This document shows, one piece after another, positions 35,033-44,322 of a DNA stretch of 64,000 nt (within the stretch, counting starts at the first letter, position 1; each line of letters opens with the position of its first letter). The stretch is taken from positions 186,001-250,000 of the forward strand of contig CANLWY010000004.1 of assembly GCA_947494995.1 (NCBI GenBank), given 5' to 3'. Both the position numbers and the translations under genes were made by a program. The notes beneath the pieces are model-generated. The model had not been told where the DNA came from, made no database searches, and saw only the letters and a program-made list of their open reading frames with translations. The stretch comes from an uncultured Campylobacterales bacterium (GTDB lineage: Bacteria > Campylobacterota > Campylobacteria > Campylobacterales > Arcobacteraceae).

Positions 35033-36145
35033 TTGAGTGCAAATAAAAAAATTAGTATAGGATTAGTTGGATTTTTTTTTATTACTATACTTATTTTTTT
35101 ATATAGTAAATCCTTAGAAAAAGAGATTAAAATTGGTTTTATTGGGGCATTGACTGGAAAATACTCTGTTTTAGGGAATGCAATGATGAATGGAGTTTTA
35201 TTAGCTTTTGATGAAGTGAATTATGAAATCAATGGCAGAAAAATAAAATTAGTGTTTAAAGATGATAAGCAAAATGCTACATTAAATGAAGAAATAGTAA
35301 ATGAGTTTATTAATAAGGGTATGAAAGTAATAATAGGAAATGTAACTAGTACAATGAGTAAGATTTCCATCTCTATTATAAACAATCATAAAGATATGTT
35401 TATGATTTCGGCAGCATCAGCAAGTAATGAGTTTTCAGGAAAAGATGATCAGTTTTTTAGAGTGCATGTTGCCAATAATAGTAAAAGATTTGAATCTTTT
35501 ACAAAGTTTGTATTGAAAAATGGATATAAGAAAGTATATGGAATATATGATCCTTTTAATGCAACCTATGCAAAAGATTATATAGTAAATTTTGAAAAAA
35601 GTTTTATCTCAAATGGTGGAGAGAGTTTTCTAGCGTATGAAAAAACAAATACAAATCTTGATATCTTAGTATCTGATGTAAAAAAGAAAAAACCTGATAT
35701 TATTTTAATATGTGCAAACTCAGTTGACTCTGCAAGGGTTTTACAATATTTTAGACTAAAAGGGATCAAGACTCAGTTTGCAATGGCAGAGTGGGCAAGA
35801 ACACCTTCTTTTTTAGAAAACAGTGGAAAAACTTCAGAAGGTGTTATTTTTAATATTGACTATGATGAGAAATCAACAAATCCAAGATATTTAAAATTTT
35901 TAGAGAATTATAAAAAGAAATATAATAGTAAACCTTCAATGTATGCTGCAAAAGCATATGAACTTAGTAGAATAATTATAGAGAGTTTAGAATCTGTTGA
36001 TGAGACAAAAGTCAAGCAATATATATTAGAAAAAAGAAGTTTTGATGGTTTACAGGATATTATTGTTTTTGATGAGTATGGTGATGTTATAAGAGAATTT
36101 TACAATTTCAAAGTTAAAAATGCAGAGTATGTAAGAATAAAATGA
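35033..36145 (+). CDS. periplasmic substrate-binding protein (Leu/Ile/Val-type) coupled to a sensor kinase
   Basis: A 370-residue type I periplasmic binding protein. The N terminus has a hydrophobic segment (about 8-24) without a lipobox, so it may stay anchored. IGFIGALTGKYSVLGNAMMNG starts the first lobe as in LivJ-like proteins. It starts at TTG. There are no ABC permease or ATPase genes nearby; instead the gene overlaps a sensor kinase by four bases. It probably presents a ligand to that kinase rather than feeding a transporter. Confidence 0.85.
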   Translation: MSANKKISIGLVGFFFITILIFLYSKSLEKEIKIGFIGALTGKYSVLGNAMMNGVLLAFDEVNYEINGRKIKLVFKDDKQNATLNEEIVNEFINKGMKVIIGNVTSTMSKISISIINNHKDMFMISAASASNEFSGKDDQFFRVHVANNSKRFESFTKFVLKNGYKKVYGIYDPFNATYAKDYIVNFEKSFISNGGESFLAYEKTNTNLDILVSDVKKKKPDIILICANSVDSARVLQYFRLKGIKTQFAMAEWARTPSFLENSGKTSEGVIFNIDYDEKSTNPRYLKFLENYKKKYNSKPSMYAAKAYELSRIIIESLESVDETKVKQYILEKRSFDGLQDIIVFDEYGDVIREFYNFKVKNAEYVRIK

Positions 36146-38292
36146 CACAAAAAAAAAGTTTAAAAAAAGAGATACTTCAACTCTTAATCTTATTTTCAAT
36201 TGTAACTATAAGTATTATTGGTTTTTTATCAATTTATAGTCAATATAGTTCAAAGATTGAGATTATAAAACATAATCAAAATCTTGTTTTAAAGCAGGTT
36301 GAGAAAGAGGTTCAAAAATTAATTTTAGAGATTGAATCAATTGAAAACTATTTAACACGAAATGATCCTTTTGAAAAAAGTTTATTGAAAAATATTGTAG
36401 AGACAAATAACAATATATCTTCCATATTAATTTTAGATAAAGAAGGAATTATAGAAGAGTTTTATGCTATGTCAAATTTAAATTTATTTAAAGGGTTTGA
36501 TTATTCAAATAAAGCTTATTTTAAAAATTTAAAAAATAACTCCTCTTATTGGTCAAGTGTCTTTTTATCGACACTTGATGAAACACCTTCTATCTCTTAT
36601 AGTTTTAGAATGAATGGGAAGATTTGTGTTTTTATGATTAATTTATCAGAATTATCAGATTTTATGCTTCGATTTAAAAATAGTGACAATACACATATGA
36701 TTAGAATGATTGATAATTCAGGAGTTTTAATCATAAATCCTGATGCAAAACAGTTAGTTGTACAAAGATTTAATGCAAGTAGAGCAGATGTATTTAAAAA
36801 ACTTATCAATAGTGGTAAACCTTACACACAAGTGGTTTTTAAATCAATTAAAGAGTATGGAAATCAATTTGGAGCATTTACAAAAATAGATAAAACAGGT
36901 TGGTATATAATAGTTAGGGAGAGTCATGATTTGATTCTAAAATCTTTGAATAATATAATATTTTCTTTTGTATTCTCAATAGTTCTTCTAATTATCTGCT
37001 CAATATACTTTTCTTTTAAAATTTCAAAAAAAATTTTTAAATCTTTTGATGATATGCAGATGATTACTTCTAAGATAGCAGATGGAAATTATAATATAGA
37101 ATTAAAAGATCTGCATTATGATGAGTTTAATAAACTTCTTAATAGTTTTAATAGAATGCAAATAGAGATTGATAAAAGAGAAGATTATCTAGAGAATTCT
37201 TTATCTAGTTTTAAATCTTTGTTTAATTCAACAATGGAGTCTGTAATTCTAAGTGAAAATGGTATTATTGTTGATGTAAACGATGTATCTCTTGATCTTT
37301 TGGAAGCAAAAAAGAAAGAAGAACTTGTTGGTAAAAAACTTATTGACTTTGTTGCTACAGAATATATTAGTTTAGTTAAAGACTCCCTATCAAAAGATAT
37401 ACAACCATATGAAGTTGAGTTTATAAAGTTAGATGGAACAAAGATACATGCTTTAGTTCAAGGGAAAAATTTGAAACTACGGGGCAAAAATATTAGACTT
37501 TCTGCAATCATTGATATAACAGAGCTTAAAAATAAAAACCAGTTACTTTCTCAACAGTCTAAGATGGCATCTATGGGAGAGATGATTGGAAATATTGCTC
37601 ATCAATGGAGACAGCCTTTAAGTATAATTAGTACTTGTGCAAGTGGTATTAAATTAGAAAAAGAGTTTGGAAATTTAAATGATGAAAAGTTAGAAAAGTC
37701 AATGGATTTAATAGTTCAAAACTCTCAATATTTATCATGTACGATTGATGATTTTAGAAATTTTTTTAAGTCAGATAAAAATCAAGAGAGATTTGTTGTA
37801 AATAATATTGTAGAGAAGTCCTTGCAACTTTTAAAATCTACTTTAAAGAATAATGAGATAGAAATTATAACAAATTTTAGTGATAAAAAGTTTGAGCATG
37901 AAGGATATCCTAATGAACTAATTCAAGTTTTAATTAATATTATAAATAATTCAAGGGATGCTTTTAATAGTAAGGATATTTACCCACGATTTATAGAGAT
38001 TAAAGAGGTCCATAACTTAAATTCATATGAATTACAAATAAAAGATAATGCAGGAGGAATACCTGATACTATTATAAATAGAATTTTTGATCCTTATTTT
38101 ACAACTAAACATAAATCACAAGGAACAGGTATTGGTTTATATATGTCTCACCAAATAATAGTTGACCATATGAATGGAGAATTAAAGTGTAAAAACATTA
38201 AGTTTAAACATGAAAATGATATTTATGATGGTTGTTGTTTTTATATAACTTTATATGATAATACTGAACATAATTACACTTATATAATATGA
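36142..38292 (+). CDS. dCache-type sensor histidine kinase
   Basis: A 716-residue kinase: membrane helix (about 11-29), large periplasmic sensor of Cache type (about 35-270), second helix (about 275-297), HAMP (about 298-350), PAS (about 360-470) and kinase core with H487 in AHQWRQPL. N-box NNSRDAF, DNAGGI and GTGIGLYM are intact. The gene overlaps the binding-protein gene by four bases and has no receiver gene beside it. The pair resembles binding-protein-dependent two-component sensing. Confidence 0.9.
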   Translation: MTQKKSLKKEILQLLILFSIVTISIIGFLSIYSQYSSKIEIIKHNQNLVLKQVEKEVQKLILEIESIENYLTRNDPFEKSLLKNIVETNNNISSILILDKEGIIEEFYAMSNLNLFKGFDYSNKAYFKNLKNNSSYWSSVFLSTLDETPSISYSFRMNGKICVFMINLSELSDFMLRFKNSDNTHMIRMIDNSGVLIINPDAKQLVVQRFNASRADVFKKLINSGKPYTQVVFKSIKEYGNQFGAFTKIDKTGWYIIVRESHDLILKSLNNIIFSFVFSIVLLIICSIYFSFKISKKIFKSFDDMQMITSKIADGNYNIELKDLHYDEFNKLLNSFNRMQIEIDKREDYLENSLSSFKSLFNSTMESVILSENGIIVDVNDVSLDLLEAKKKEELVGKKLIDFVATEYISLVKDSLSKDIQPYEVEFIKLDGTKIHALVQGKNLKLRGKNIRLSAIIDITELKNKNQLLSQQSKMASMGEMIGNIAHQWRQPLSIISTCASGIKLEKEFGNLNDEKLEKSMDLIVQNSQYLSCTIDDFRNFFKSDKNQERFVVNNIVEKSLQLLKSTLKNNEIEIITNFSDKKFEHEGYPNELIQVLINIINNSRDAFNSKDIYPRFIEIKEVHNLNSYELQIKDNAGGIPDTIINRIFDPYFTTKHKSQGTGIGLYMSHQIIVDHMNGELKCKNIKFKHENDIYDGCCFYITLYDNTEHNYTYII

Positions 38293-38323
38293 CTTGACAA
38301 ATATGCACTCAAGTTGCTATAAT
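38293..38323 (+). promoter_or_regulatory. clpB promoter overlapped by a HAIR-like HspR operator
   Basis: TTGACA (38294-38299) and TATAAT (38318-38323) form a -35/-10 pair with an 18-base spacer. CTTGACA-N7-ACTCAAG (38293-38313) matches the HspR HAIR consensus CTTGAGT-N7-ACTCAAG at 12 of 14 positions with exact spacing. A bound repressor would cover the -35 and most of the spacer. HspR control of clpB is established in Campylobacter jejuni; hspR is not in this window. Confidence 0.75.
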
Positions 38324-38356
38324 AAAATTAGCAATTAATACAAAGGAGTGCTAAAA

Positions 38357-40933
38357 ATGAATAAACTATTTGAAAAATTAACAAACCAACTAGCTGAAAC
38401 AATCGATTCTTCGGTTGCATTATCTTTACATAATAAAAATCAAGAGGTCGAAATAATACATTTATTATGGGCTTTATTAACTAATACAAACTCAGTATTA
38501 AATCAATTATTAAATAAAATGAATGTTGATAAAGCAGCAATAGAGCTTGAAGCTAAATCTTATGCAGTTAAACTTCCTTCTGTGTCATCAGTTACAAAAG
38601 AGAATATAAAATTATCTAGAAGTTTAGTTCAAAGTTTAGAAAAAGCAGAAGGACAAGCTGTAAAATTAGGAGATAAGTTTATAGCTATTGATTCTTGGCT
38701 TATTGCAAATTTTGATTCTAAAGAGTTAAAAGAGGTATTAGGAAAGTATATTGATTTAAGGGAAGCTATAAAAGAGCTTGAGGCTATGAGAGGTGGAAGT
38801 ACTATTGATTCTTCAAGTGCAGATGAAAATCTTGAGGCTTTAGAAAAGTATGGAATTGATTTAAATAAAAAAGCAATAGATGGTGAACTTGACCCTGTTA
38901 TTGGAAGAGATGAACAAATTCAAAGAATGATGCAAATCTTAATTAGAAAAACAAAAAATAATCCAATTTTACTTGGAGAACCAGGAACTGGTAAAACAGC
39001 AATTGCAGAAGGATTAGCACAAAGGATTGTAAATAAAGATGTTCCAACAAGTTTACAAAATAAAAAAGTTGTAACTCTAGATATGAGTGCAATGATTGCA
39101 GGAGCAAAATATAGAGGAGAGTTTGAAGATAGATTAAAATCAGTAATTGATGAGGTTAAAAAAGCTGGGAATATCATTTTATTTATTGATGAGATTCATA
39201 CAATAATTGGAGCAGGAGCTAGTGAAGGTTCTATGGATGCAGCAAATATCTTAAAGCCAAGCCTAGCAAGAGGCGAATTACATACAATAGGTGCAACAAC
39301 ATTAAAAGAGTATAGAAAGTATTTTGAAAAAGATGCAGCTATGCAAAGAAGGTTTCAACCTGTAAATGTAGATGAACCGTCAGTAAATGAAGCATTACAA
39401 ATATTAAGAGGTATAAAAGAGAAACTTGAAACACACCATAATGTAACTATAAATGATTCGGCATTAGTTAGTGCAGCAAAGCTTTCAAATAGATATATCA
39501 CAGATAGATTTTTACCAGATAAGGCTATTGACCTTATTGATGAAGCTGCAGCAGAACTTAAAATGCAAATAGAGTCAGAGCCAATTGCACTTTCTACTAT
39601 AAAAAGAGAGATTCAAACAATAAATGTAGAAAAAGAAGCTCTAAAAATGGAAAAGTCAAAAAAGAATAAAGATAGACTTGAAGAGATTGAAAAAGAGCTT
39701 GCAAATAAAAATGAGCAGATGCAAAGTCTAGAAGCTAGATTTCAAAATGAAAAAGAGACTTTTAATGCTGCAAGTTCATTAAAAGCAAAAATTGATGAAC
39801 TTAAAACAAGAGCAGAAAGAGCAAAAAGAGAGTCTAAGTTTGAAGAGGCAGCTCAAATAGAGTATGGAGAAATTCCTCAATTAGAAGAAAAAATAAAAGA
39901 AAATGAAGAGAAATGGAGAAGAATGCAAGAAGAGGGTACTCTTCTTAGAAACTCTGTAGACGAAGAGGCTATTGCAAGCATTGTAAGTAGATGGACAGGA
40001 ATACCTGTAAATAAAATGATGGATTCAGAAAAACAAAAAGTTTTAAGAGTTGAGTCAGTACTAAAAGAGGATGTAATAGGACAAGATGAAGCATTAAAGG
40101 CAATTTCAAGAGCAATTAAAAGAAATAAAGCAGGTTTGAGTGAAGATTCAAGACCAATAGGGTCATTTATGTTTTTAGGACCAACTGGTGTTGGTAAAAC
40201 AGAATCAGCAAAAACTCTTGCAAAGTTTTTATTTGATGATGAAAAGTCACTTATAAGATTTGATATGAGTGAGTATATGGAAAAACATGCAGTTTCAAGA
40301 TTAATAGGGGCAGCACCTGGGTATGTAGGATATGATGAAGGTGGACAATTAACTGAGGCTGTTAGAAGAAAACCATATTCTGTAATACTATTTGATGAGA
40401 TTGAAAAAGCGCACCCTGATGTATTTAATATCTTACTTCAAGTACTTGATGATGGAAGATTAACTGACAACAAAGGTGTGACTGTTGATTTTAAAAATAC
40501 TATTATTATATTAACATCAAATATTGGAAGTTCTAAAATTATTGAGATCTCGGATAAAGAAGCAAGACGTGCTGAGGTTTTAAATGATTTAAAACTACAC
40601 TTTAGACCCGAGTTTTTAAATAGACTTGATGATATTGTGATTTTTGAACAGTTAGGATTAGATGCTATTACAAATATTGTAGATATTATGTTTAATAGTA
40701 TTAAAGCAAAAGTTGCACAAAAAGATATAACTATCTCTTTAACGGCTAATGCAAAAGAGTTTATTGCAAATGCAGGTTTTGATCCAGTATATGGAGCAAG
40801 ACCATTAAAAAGGGCTATTTATGAAATAGTTGAAGATAGACTTGCAGACTTGATTTTAGAGGATAAAATTTTTGAAGGTTCAAAAGTAGAATTTGATGTT
40901 CAAAATAGTGAAGTTATAACAACTATAAATTAA
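38357..40933 (+). CDS. clpB: ATP-dependent disaggregase ClpB
   Basis: An 858-residue AAA+ chaperone that extracts and refolds aggregated protein with DnaK. It has an N-terminal Clp repeat domain (about 1-145), NBD1 with Walker A GEPGTGKT and Walker B LFIDEIH, the long coiled-coil middle domain (about 405-520) that separates ClpB from ClpA/C, and NBD2 with GPTGVGKT. I chose ATG 38357 because AAGGAG lies eight bases before it; a GTG nine bases upstream overlaps that site. Likely heat-shock controlled through the HAIR-like box. Confidence 0.97.
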   Translation: MNKLFEKLTNQLAETIDSSVALSLHNKNQEVEIIHLLWALLTNTNSVLNQLLNKMNVDKAAIELEAKSYAVKLPSVSSVTKENIKLSRSLVQSLEKAEGQAVKLGDKFIAIDSWLIANFDSKELKEVLGKYIDLREAIKELEAMRGGSTIDSSSADENLEALEKYGIDLNKKAIDGELDPVIGRDEQIQRMMQILIRKTKNNPILLGEPGTGKTAIAEGLAQRIVNKDVPTSLQNKKVVTLDMSAMIAGAKYRGEFEDRLKSVIDEVKKAGNIILFIDEIHTIIGAGASEGSMDAANILKPSLARGELHTIGATTLKEYRKYFEKDAAMQRRFQPVNVDEPSVNEALQILRGIKEKLETHHNVTINDSALVSAAKLSNRYITDRFLPDKAIDLIDEAAAELKMQIESEPIALSTIKREIQTINVEKEALKMEKSKKNKDRLEEIEKELANKNEQMQSLEARFQNEKETFNAASSLKAKIDELKTRAERAKRESKFEEAAQIEYGEIPQLEEKIKENEEKWRRMQEEGTLLRNSVDEEAIASIVSRWTGIPVNKMMDSEKQKVLRVESVLKEDVIGQDEALKAISRAIKRNKAGLSEDSRPIGSFMFLGPTGVGKTESAKTLAKFLFDDEKSLIRFDMSEYMEKHAVSRLIGAAPGYVGYDEGGQLTEAVRRKPYSVILFDEIEKAHPDVFNILLQVLDDGRLTDNKGVTVDFKNTIIILTSNIGSSKIIEISDKEARRAEVLNDLKLHFRPEFLNRLDDIVIFEQLGLDAITNIVDIMFNSIKAKVAQKDITISLTANAKEFIANAGFDPVYGARPLKRAIYEIVEDRLADLILEDKIFEGSKVEFDVQNSEVITTIN

Positions 40934-40942
40934 TTTTTACAA

Positions 40943-40972
40943 AAACCTTAAACTAAACAAGGTTTAAGGTTT
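40943..40972 (+). terminator. hairpin terminator after clpB
   Basis: An 11-bp perfect stem, AAACCTTAAAC and GTTTAAGGTTT, with an 8-base loop, ten bases after the clpB stop. It is followed by CTTT. It isolates the heat-shock gene from the ribosomal operon, whose TATAAT follows at 40980-40985. Confidence 0.75.
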
Positions 40973-41021
40973 CTTTAAATATAATACGCGACTTAATTTG
41001 TGAATAGAGGAACTAAAGAAT

Positions 41022-41156
41022 ATGAAAAGAACATATCAACCGCATAACACGCCAAGAAAAAGAACGCACGGTTTTAGAATCAGAATGAAAACTAAGAACG
41101 GTAGAAAAGTAATTAAAGCTAGAAGAGCTAAAGGTAGAAAGAGATTAGCTATCTAA
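41022..41156 (+). CDS. rpmH: ribosomal protein bL34
   Basis: A 44-residue basic protein of the large ribosomal subunit: [19 protein letters not shown] at the start and [10 protein letters not shown] at the end. A TATAAT box followed by ACGCG lies 36-41 bases upstream, and GAGGAAC gives the ribosome-binding site. It heads the conserved rpmH-rnpA-yidD-yidC-jag-mnmE operon. Confidence 0.97.
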   Translation: MKRTYQPHNTPRKRTHGFRIRMKTKNGRKVIKARRAKGRKRLAI

Positions 41157-41482
41157 GCAAAGAACACCGTCTTAACAATTCAAAAGATTTTAATAAACTT
41201 TATAAAAGCGGCAAAAAGTGGCATACCCACTCTTTTGTCGCTTTTTTTTCGCCTTATGAAAAGTTTGAACTAGCATTTGTTGCTTCAAAAAAAGTAGGTA
41301 ATGCAGTAAAAAGAGCAAAGGCTAAAAGAAAATTAAGAGCTTTAACTTTGAAGTTTGAAAATAAAATTCAAACTGGAAAATATATCTTTGTAGCAAAAGA
41401 TAGAATCTTTGAAAAAACTCCTAAAGAGTTGGAGCAAGATTTTAAATATGCTATGAAAAAAATGCAGTTATTAGATAAATGA
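41144..41482 (+). CDS. rnpA: ribonuclease P protein component, ATT start
   Basis: A 112-residue protein partner of the RNase P RNA, needed for 5' tRNA processing. The reading [20 protein letters not shown] and the basic motif [14 protein letters not shown] identify it. The frame has no ATG, GTG or TTG before KEHRL; the stop upstream is at 41135. ATT at 41144 aligns with the Met of homologues that begin M-S-x-L-x-KEHRL, so I take it as the start, overlapping rpmH by 13 bases. Its stop overlaps the yidD ATG. Confidence 0.85.
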   Translation: MSYLSKEHRLNNSKDFNKLYKSGKKWHTHSFVAFFSPYEKFELAFVASKKVGNAVKRAKAKRKLRALTLKFENKIQTGKYIFVAKDRIFEKTPKELEQDFKYAMKKMQLLDK

Positions 41483-41814
41483 AAACTATTTTTAGATATT
41501 TAATAAGATTTTATCAACGATATCTTTCCGTAATCTCATTTGGATCATGTAGATATTATCCAACTTGTTCCAATTATGCCATCTGGCAACTAGAAAATAA
41601 TACTTTTTTTAAGGCAATTTATTTTACAATATCACGCATATTAAAATGTAACCAACTTTTTCCTGGAGGATTTGATTATCCAATAGTTAAAATTGTAAGA
41701 CATAATAATATCAACTTTAAAAAAATAAAAGTCAAATATTGGTTAGTTCCAATAAGTGACAAAAGATACCTCATAGTAAAAAACCGGGAGTGGAAAAACA
41801 ATAATGTTAAATAA
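41479..41814 (+). CDS. yidD: membrane protein insertion efficiency factor YidD
   Basis: A 111-residue YidD with the family signature: an amphipathic start (FRYLIRFYQRYLS), then the cysteine-rich SCRYYPTCSNYA, then RILKCNQLFPGGFDYP. It works at the inner face of the membrane with YidC. It overlaps rnpA by four bases (ATGA) and yidC by 11. The C-terminal 35 residues extend beyond the core of about 75. Confidence 0.95.
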   Translation: MKTIFRYLIRFYQRYLSVISFGSCRYYPTCSNYAIWQLENNTFFKAIYFTISRILKCNQLFPGGFDYPIVKIVRHNNINFKKIKVKYWLVPISDKRYLIVKNREWKNNNVK

Positions 41815-43414
41815 CAATATGAATCAAAATAATGGTATGCAAAAAAGAATGCTTATAATGACACTTGTTGTCTTTGTATTTTTTATAGCTTATGAATTTT
41901 TAGTATTAAAGCCTCAACAAGAGGAAAAACTTAAACAACAAGAAATCGCGAAACAAGAACAAGCTAACCAAGCTCCTGATGTTGTAACTGCTACTGGAAC
42001 TCCAGCTTCAAGTGGTGAAATGACAAAGTCAATCTCTGCTCTTTCTTCAAAAGCAGTAGGTAAAAAAGATATTATTACAACAATTACTACAGCAAAAAAT
42101 ATTGTACAAATCGATAAACTTGGTCGAGTAGCACAAGTAACATTACGTGAAGATGTTTATAAAGATGAAGATGGAAATGCAATTAAACTTTTTGAATCAA
42201 ATCAATTAAGACCATTAGAGGTTAGATTTGCAGATGCAGATATAAATGAGAAAGCATTTAAAGTAGGATATAGTACGAGTTCTGCAAATGTGGATGCAAG
42301 TAAAACTGCACAGAAAGTAACTTTAACTCAAAATATTGAGGGATTAATTTTAACTAAAGAGTTAACATTTTATCCAGATGGTCATTATGACATCAAAATC
42401 AAATCATCTGCAAAACAACAGTTTTTTGTAACAAATGGATTTAGACCAAATGTATTAGCTGATATGTATGCAGACCATGGTTCAATGGTTAAATTAAATG
42501 ATGGTTTATTAGAATTAAATTTAGATGGAGATTTAGATAAGGTTAAATCATATACAGGAGTTAAGTTCCTATCAAACTTTGATAGATATTATGCAACTGT
42601 AGTATATAACTTTGATAACTCTTTACAAGTATCTTTAATGCCAGATTCAGCAAATGACCCACAAGGTTTTGTTCATGCACAAAATGAAGTTTCATTCTCT
42701 GGATTTATGGGACCAAAAAACTTTAATGACTTAAAAGCTTTAAATCCTGAGTTAACAGATGTTATTGAGTATGGATGGTTTACATTTATTGCAAAACCTA
42801 TGTTTACATTCCTAGCATTTTTACAATCATATATTGGAAACTGGGGTTGGACAATTGTTGCTTTAACTATTATTATTAAACTTATTTTATATCCTTTATC
42901 ATACAAAGGTATGGTATCAATGAACAAGCTTAAAGAGCTTGCTCCTAAAATGAAAGAGATTCAAGCAAAATATAAAGATGATAAACAAAGACAATCTGCT
43001 GCAATGATGGAGCTTTATAAGAAACATGGTGCAAATCCTATGGGTGGATGTCTACCATTAATCTTACAAATTCCAGTATTCTTCGCAATCTATAGAGTTT
43101 TATTAAACTCTATTGAGCTAAAAGGTGCAGAGTGGATTTTATGGGTTCACGATTTAGCAGAGATGGATCCATATTTTGTATTACCAATTCTAATGGGTGC
43201 TTCAATGTACTTACAACAAAGAATTACACCAAATACAATGCAAGATGAGATGCAAAAGAAGATTTTCCAAATGTTACCAGTTGTATTTACATTCTTCTTC
43301 TTATGGTTCCCAGCAGGACTTACTTTATACTGGTTCGTAAATAACGTATTTACAATTGCTCAGCAATATTATATTAACAGAATGTTTGATAAACAAAGAG
43401 CAGCTAAAAAGTAG
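41804..43414 (+). CDS. yidC: membrane protein insertase YidC
   Basis: A 536-residue insertase with an N-terminal membrane helix (about 13-31), a periplasmic beta domain (about 75-320) and five C-terminal helices. These include the conserved KGMVSMNKLKELAPKMKEIQ cytoplasmic loop and NPMGGCLPLILQIPVFFAIY. This is the long Gram-negative form. Two ATG codons (41804 and 41819) are possible starts; GGGAG at 41786 is nearer the first. It inserts and folds membrane proteins with or without Sec. Confidence 0.96.
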   Translation: MLNNNMNQNNGMQKRMLIMTLVVFVFFIAYEFLVLKPQQEEKLKQQEIAKQEQANQAPDVVTATGTPASSGEMTKSISALSSKAVGKKDIITTITTAKNIVQIDKLGRVAQVTLREDVYKDEDGNAIKLFESNQLRPLEVRFADADINEKAFKVGYSTSSANVDASKTAQKVTLTQNIEGLILTKELTFYPDGHYDIKIKSSAKQQFFVTNGFRPNVLADMYADHGSMVKLNDGLLELNLDGDLDKVKSYTGVKFLSNFDRYYATVVYNFDNSLQVSLMPDSANDPQGFVHAQNEVSFSGFMGPKNFNDLKALNPELTDVIEYGWFTFIAKPMFTFLAFLQSYIGNWGWTIVALTIIIKLILYPLSYKGMVSMNKLKELAPKMKEIQAKYKDDKQRQSAAMMELYKKHGANPMGGCLPLILQIPVFFAIYRVLLNSIELKGAEWILWVHDLAEMDPYFVLPILMGASMYLQQRITPNTMQDEMQKKIFQMLPVVFTFFFLWFPAGLTLYWFVNNVFTIAQQYYINRMFDKQRAAKK

Positions 43415-43426
43415 TAGGAGACTATT

Positions 43427-44320
43427 ATGAAACAATTTGAAGCAAAAACTTTAGAAGAAGTTTATGAACTAGCAAGCAATGAATTCTCATGCTCTATTAC
43501 AGAGCTTGAGATTGATATAGTTCAACAACCAAGTAATGGTTTTCTAGGATTTGGGAAAAAGAATGCAATTATTGCAGTAGCTCCAAAGAAAAACAAAAGA
43601 AGAGAAAGAAAACCAAGAGAACATAAGTTCAAGAAAAAAGATATAAAAATAGAAGAAGTTTCAAAAAAGATTGAAGATTCAAATAGAGCAGATGAAAAAA
43701 GATCTAGACAAAAAAGAAAAAGAGAAGATAGAAAAAGAGAACCTAAAAAATTAAGAGATGTTCCAAAAGTAGAATCAAAAGAGAAAATCTTTGATAATTT
43801 TTACAATGAATCTGAGAAAAAAGAAGTTGCAAAGATTATTGTAAAAAAAGATAAACAAGAGATTTTAGATGAAGTAAATAAAGGACTGGTATCACTATTT
43901 AAAGATACTTGTTATGGTATTGATAATATTAAAGTTGAGTTCTTTGATGAAAATACTCTTTATATTGAGTTTACGGGAGAAGATTCAGCACTTCTTATTG
44001 GAAAAGAGGGTTATAGATATAAAGCACTTTCATATATCTTATTTAACTGGATTAATGAGAAATATGGTCTAATGTTAAGACTTGAGGTTGCGGAATTCTT
44101 AAAAAATCAAGAAGCTGCAATTTATACATATTTAGAGCCAGTAATTCAAACAATTCATGAAAAAGGAAGCTTCAAAACAAAACCTTTAGATGGTATTTTA
44201 GTTCATATTGCTCTTAAAAAACTAAGAGAAGAATTCCCTGAAAAATATGTTGCTGTAAAAACAAATGTTAGGGGAGACAAATACGTACTTGTAAATGAGT
44301 ACAGAAGTAAAGAACAATAA
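43427..44320 (+). CDS. jag: Jag/KhpB-type RNA-binding protein
   Basis: A 297-residue protein with an N-terminal Jag_N domain (1-50, FEAKTLEEVYELASNEF and GFLGFGKKNAII), a long lysine/arginine-rich linker (about 55-125), a KH domain with LLIGKEGYRYKALSYIL, and a C-terminal R3H-like region. Jag/KhpB binds RNA, typically with a KhpA partner, and affects cell division and envelope functions. The gene follows yidC after 12 bases, its usual place. Confidence 0.92.
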   Translation: MKQFEAKTLEEVYELASNEFSCSITELEIDIVQQPSNGFLGFGKKNAIIAVAPKKNKRRERKPREHKFKKKDIKIEEVSKKIEDSNRADEKRSRQKRKREDRKREPKKLRDVPKVESKEKIFDNFYNESEKKEVAKIIVKKDKQEILDEVNKGLVSLFKDTCYGIDNIKVEFFDENTLYIEFTGEDSALLIGKEGYRYKALSYILFNWINEKYGLMLRLEVAEFLKNQEAAIYTYLEPVIQTIHEKGSFKTKPLDGILVHIALKKLREEFPEKYVAVKTNVRGDKYVLVNEYRSKEQ

Positions 44321-44322
44321 TC

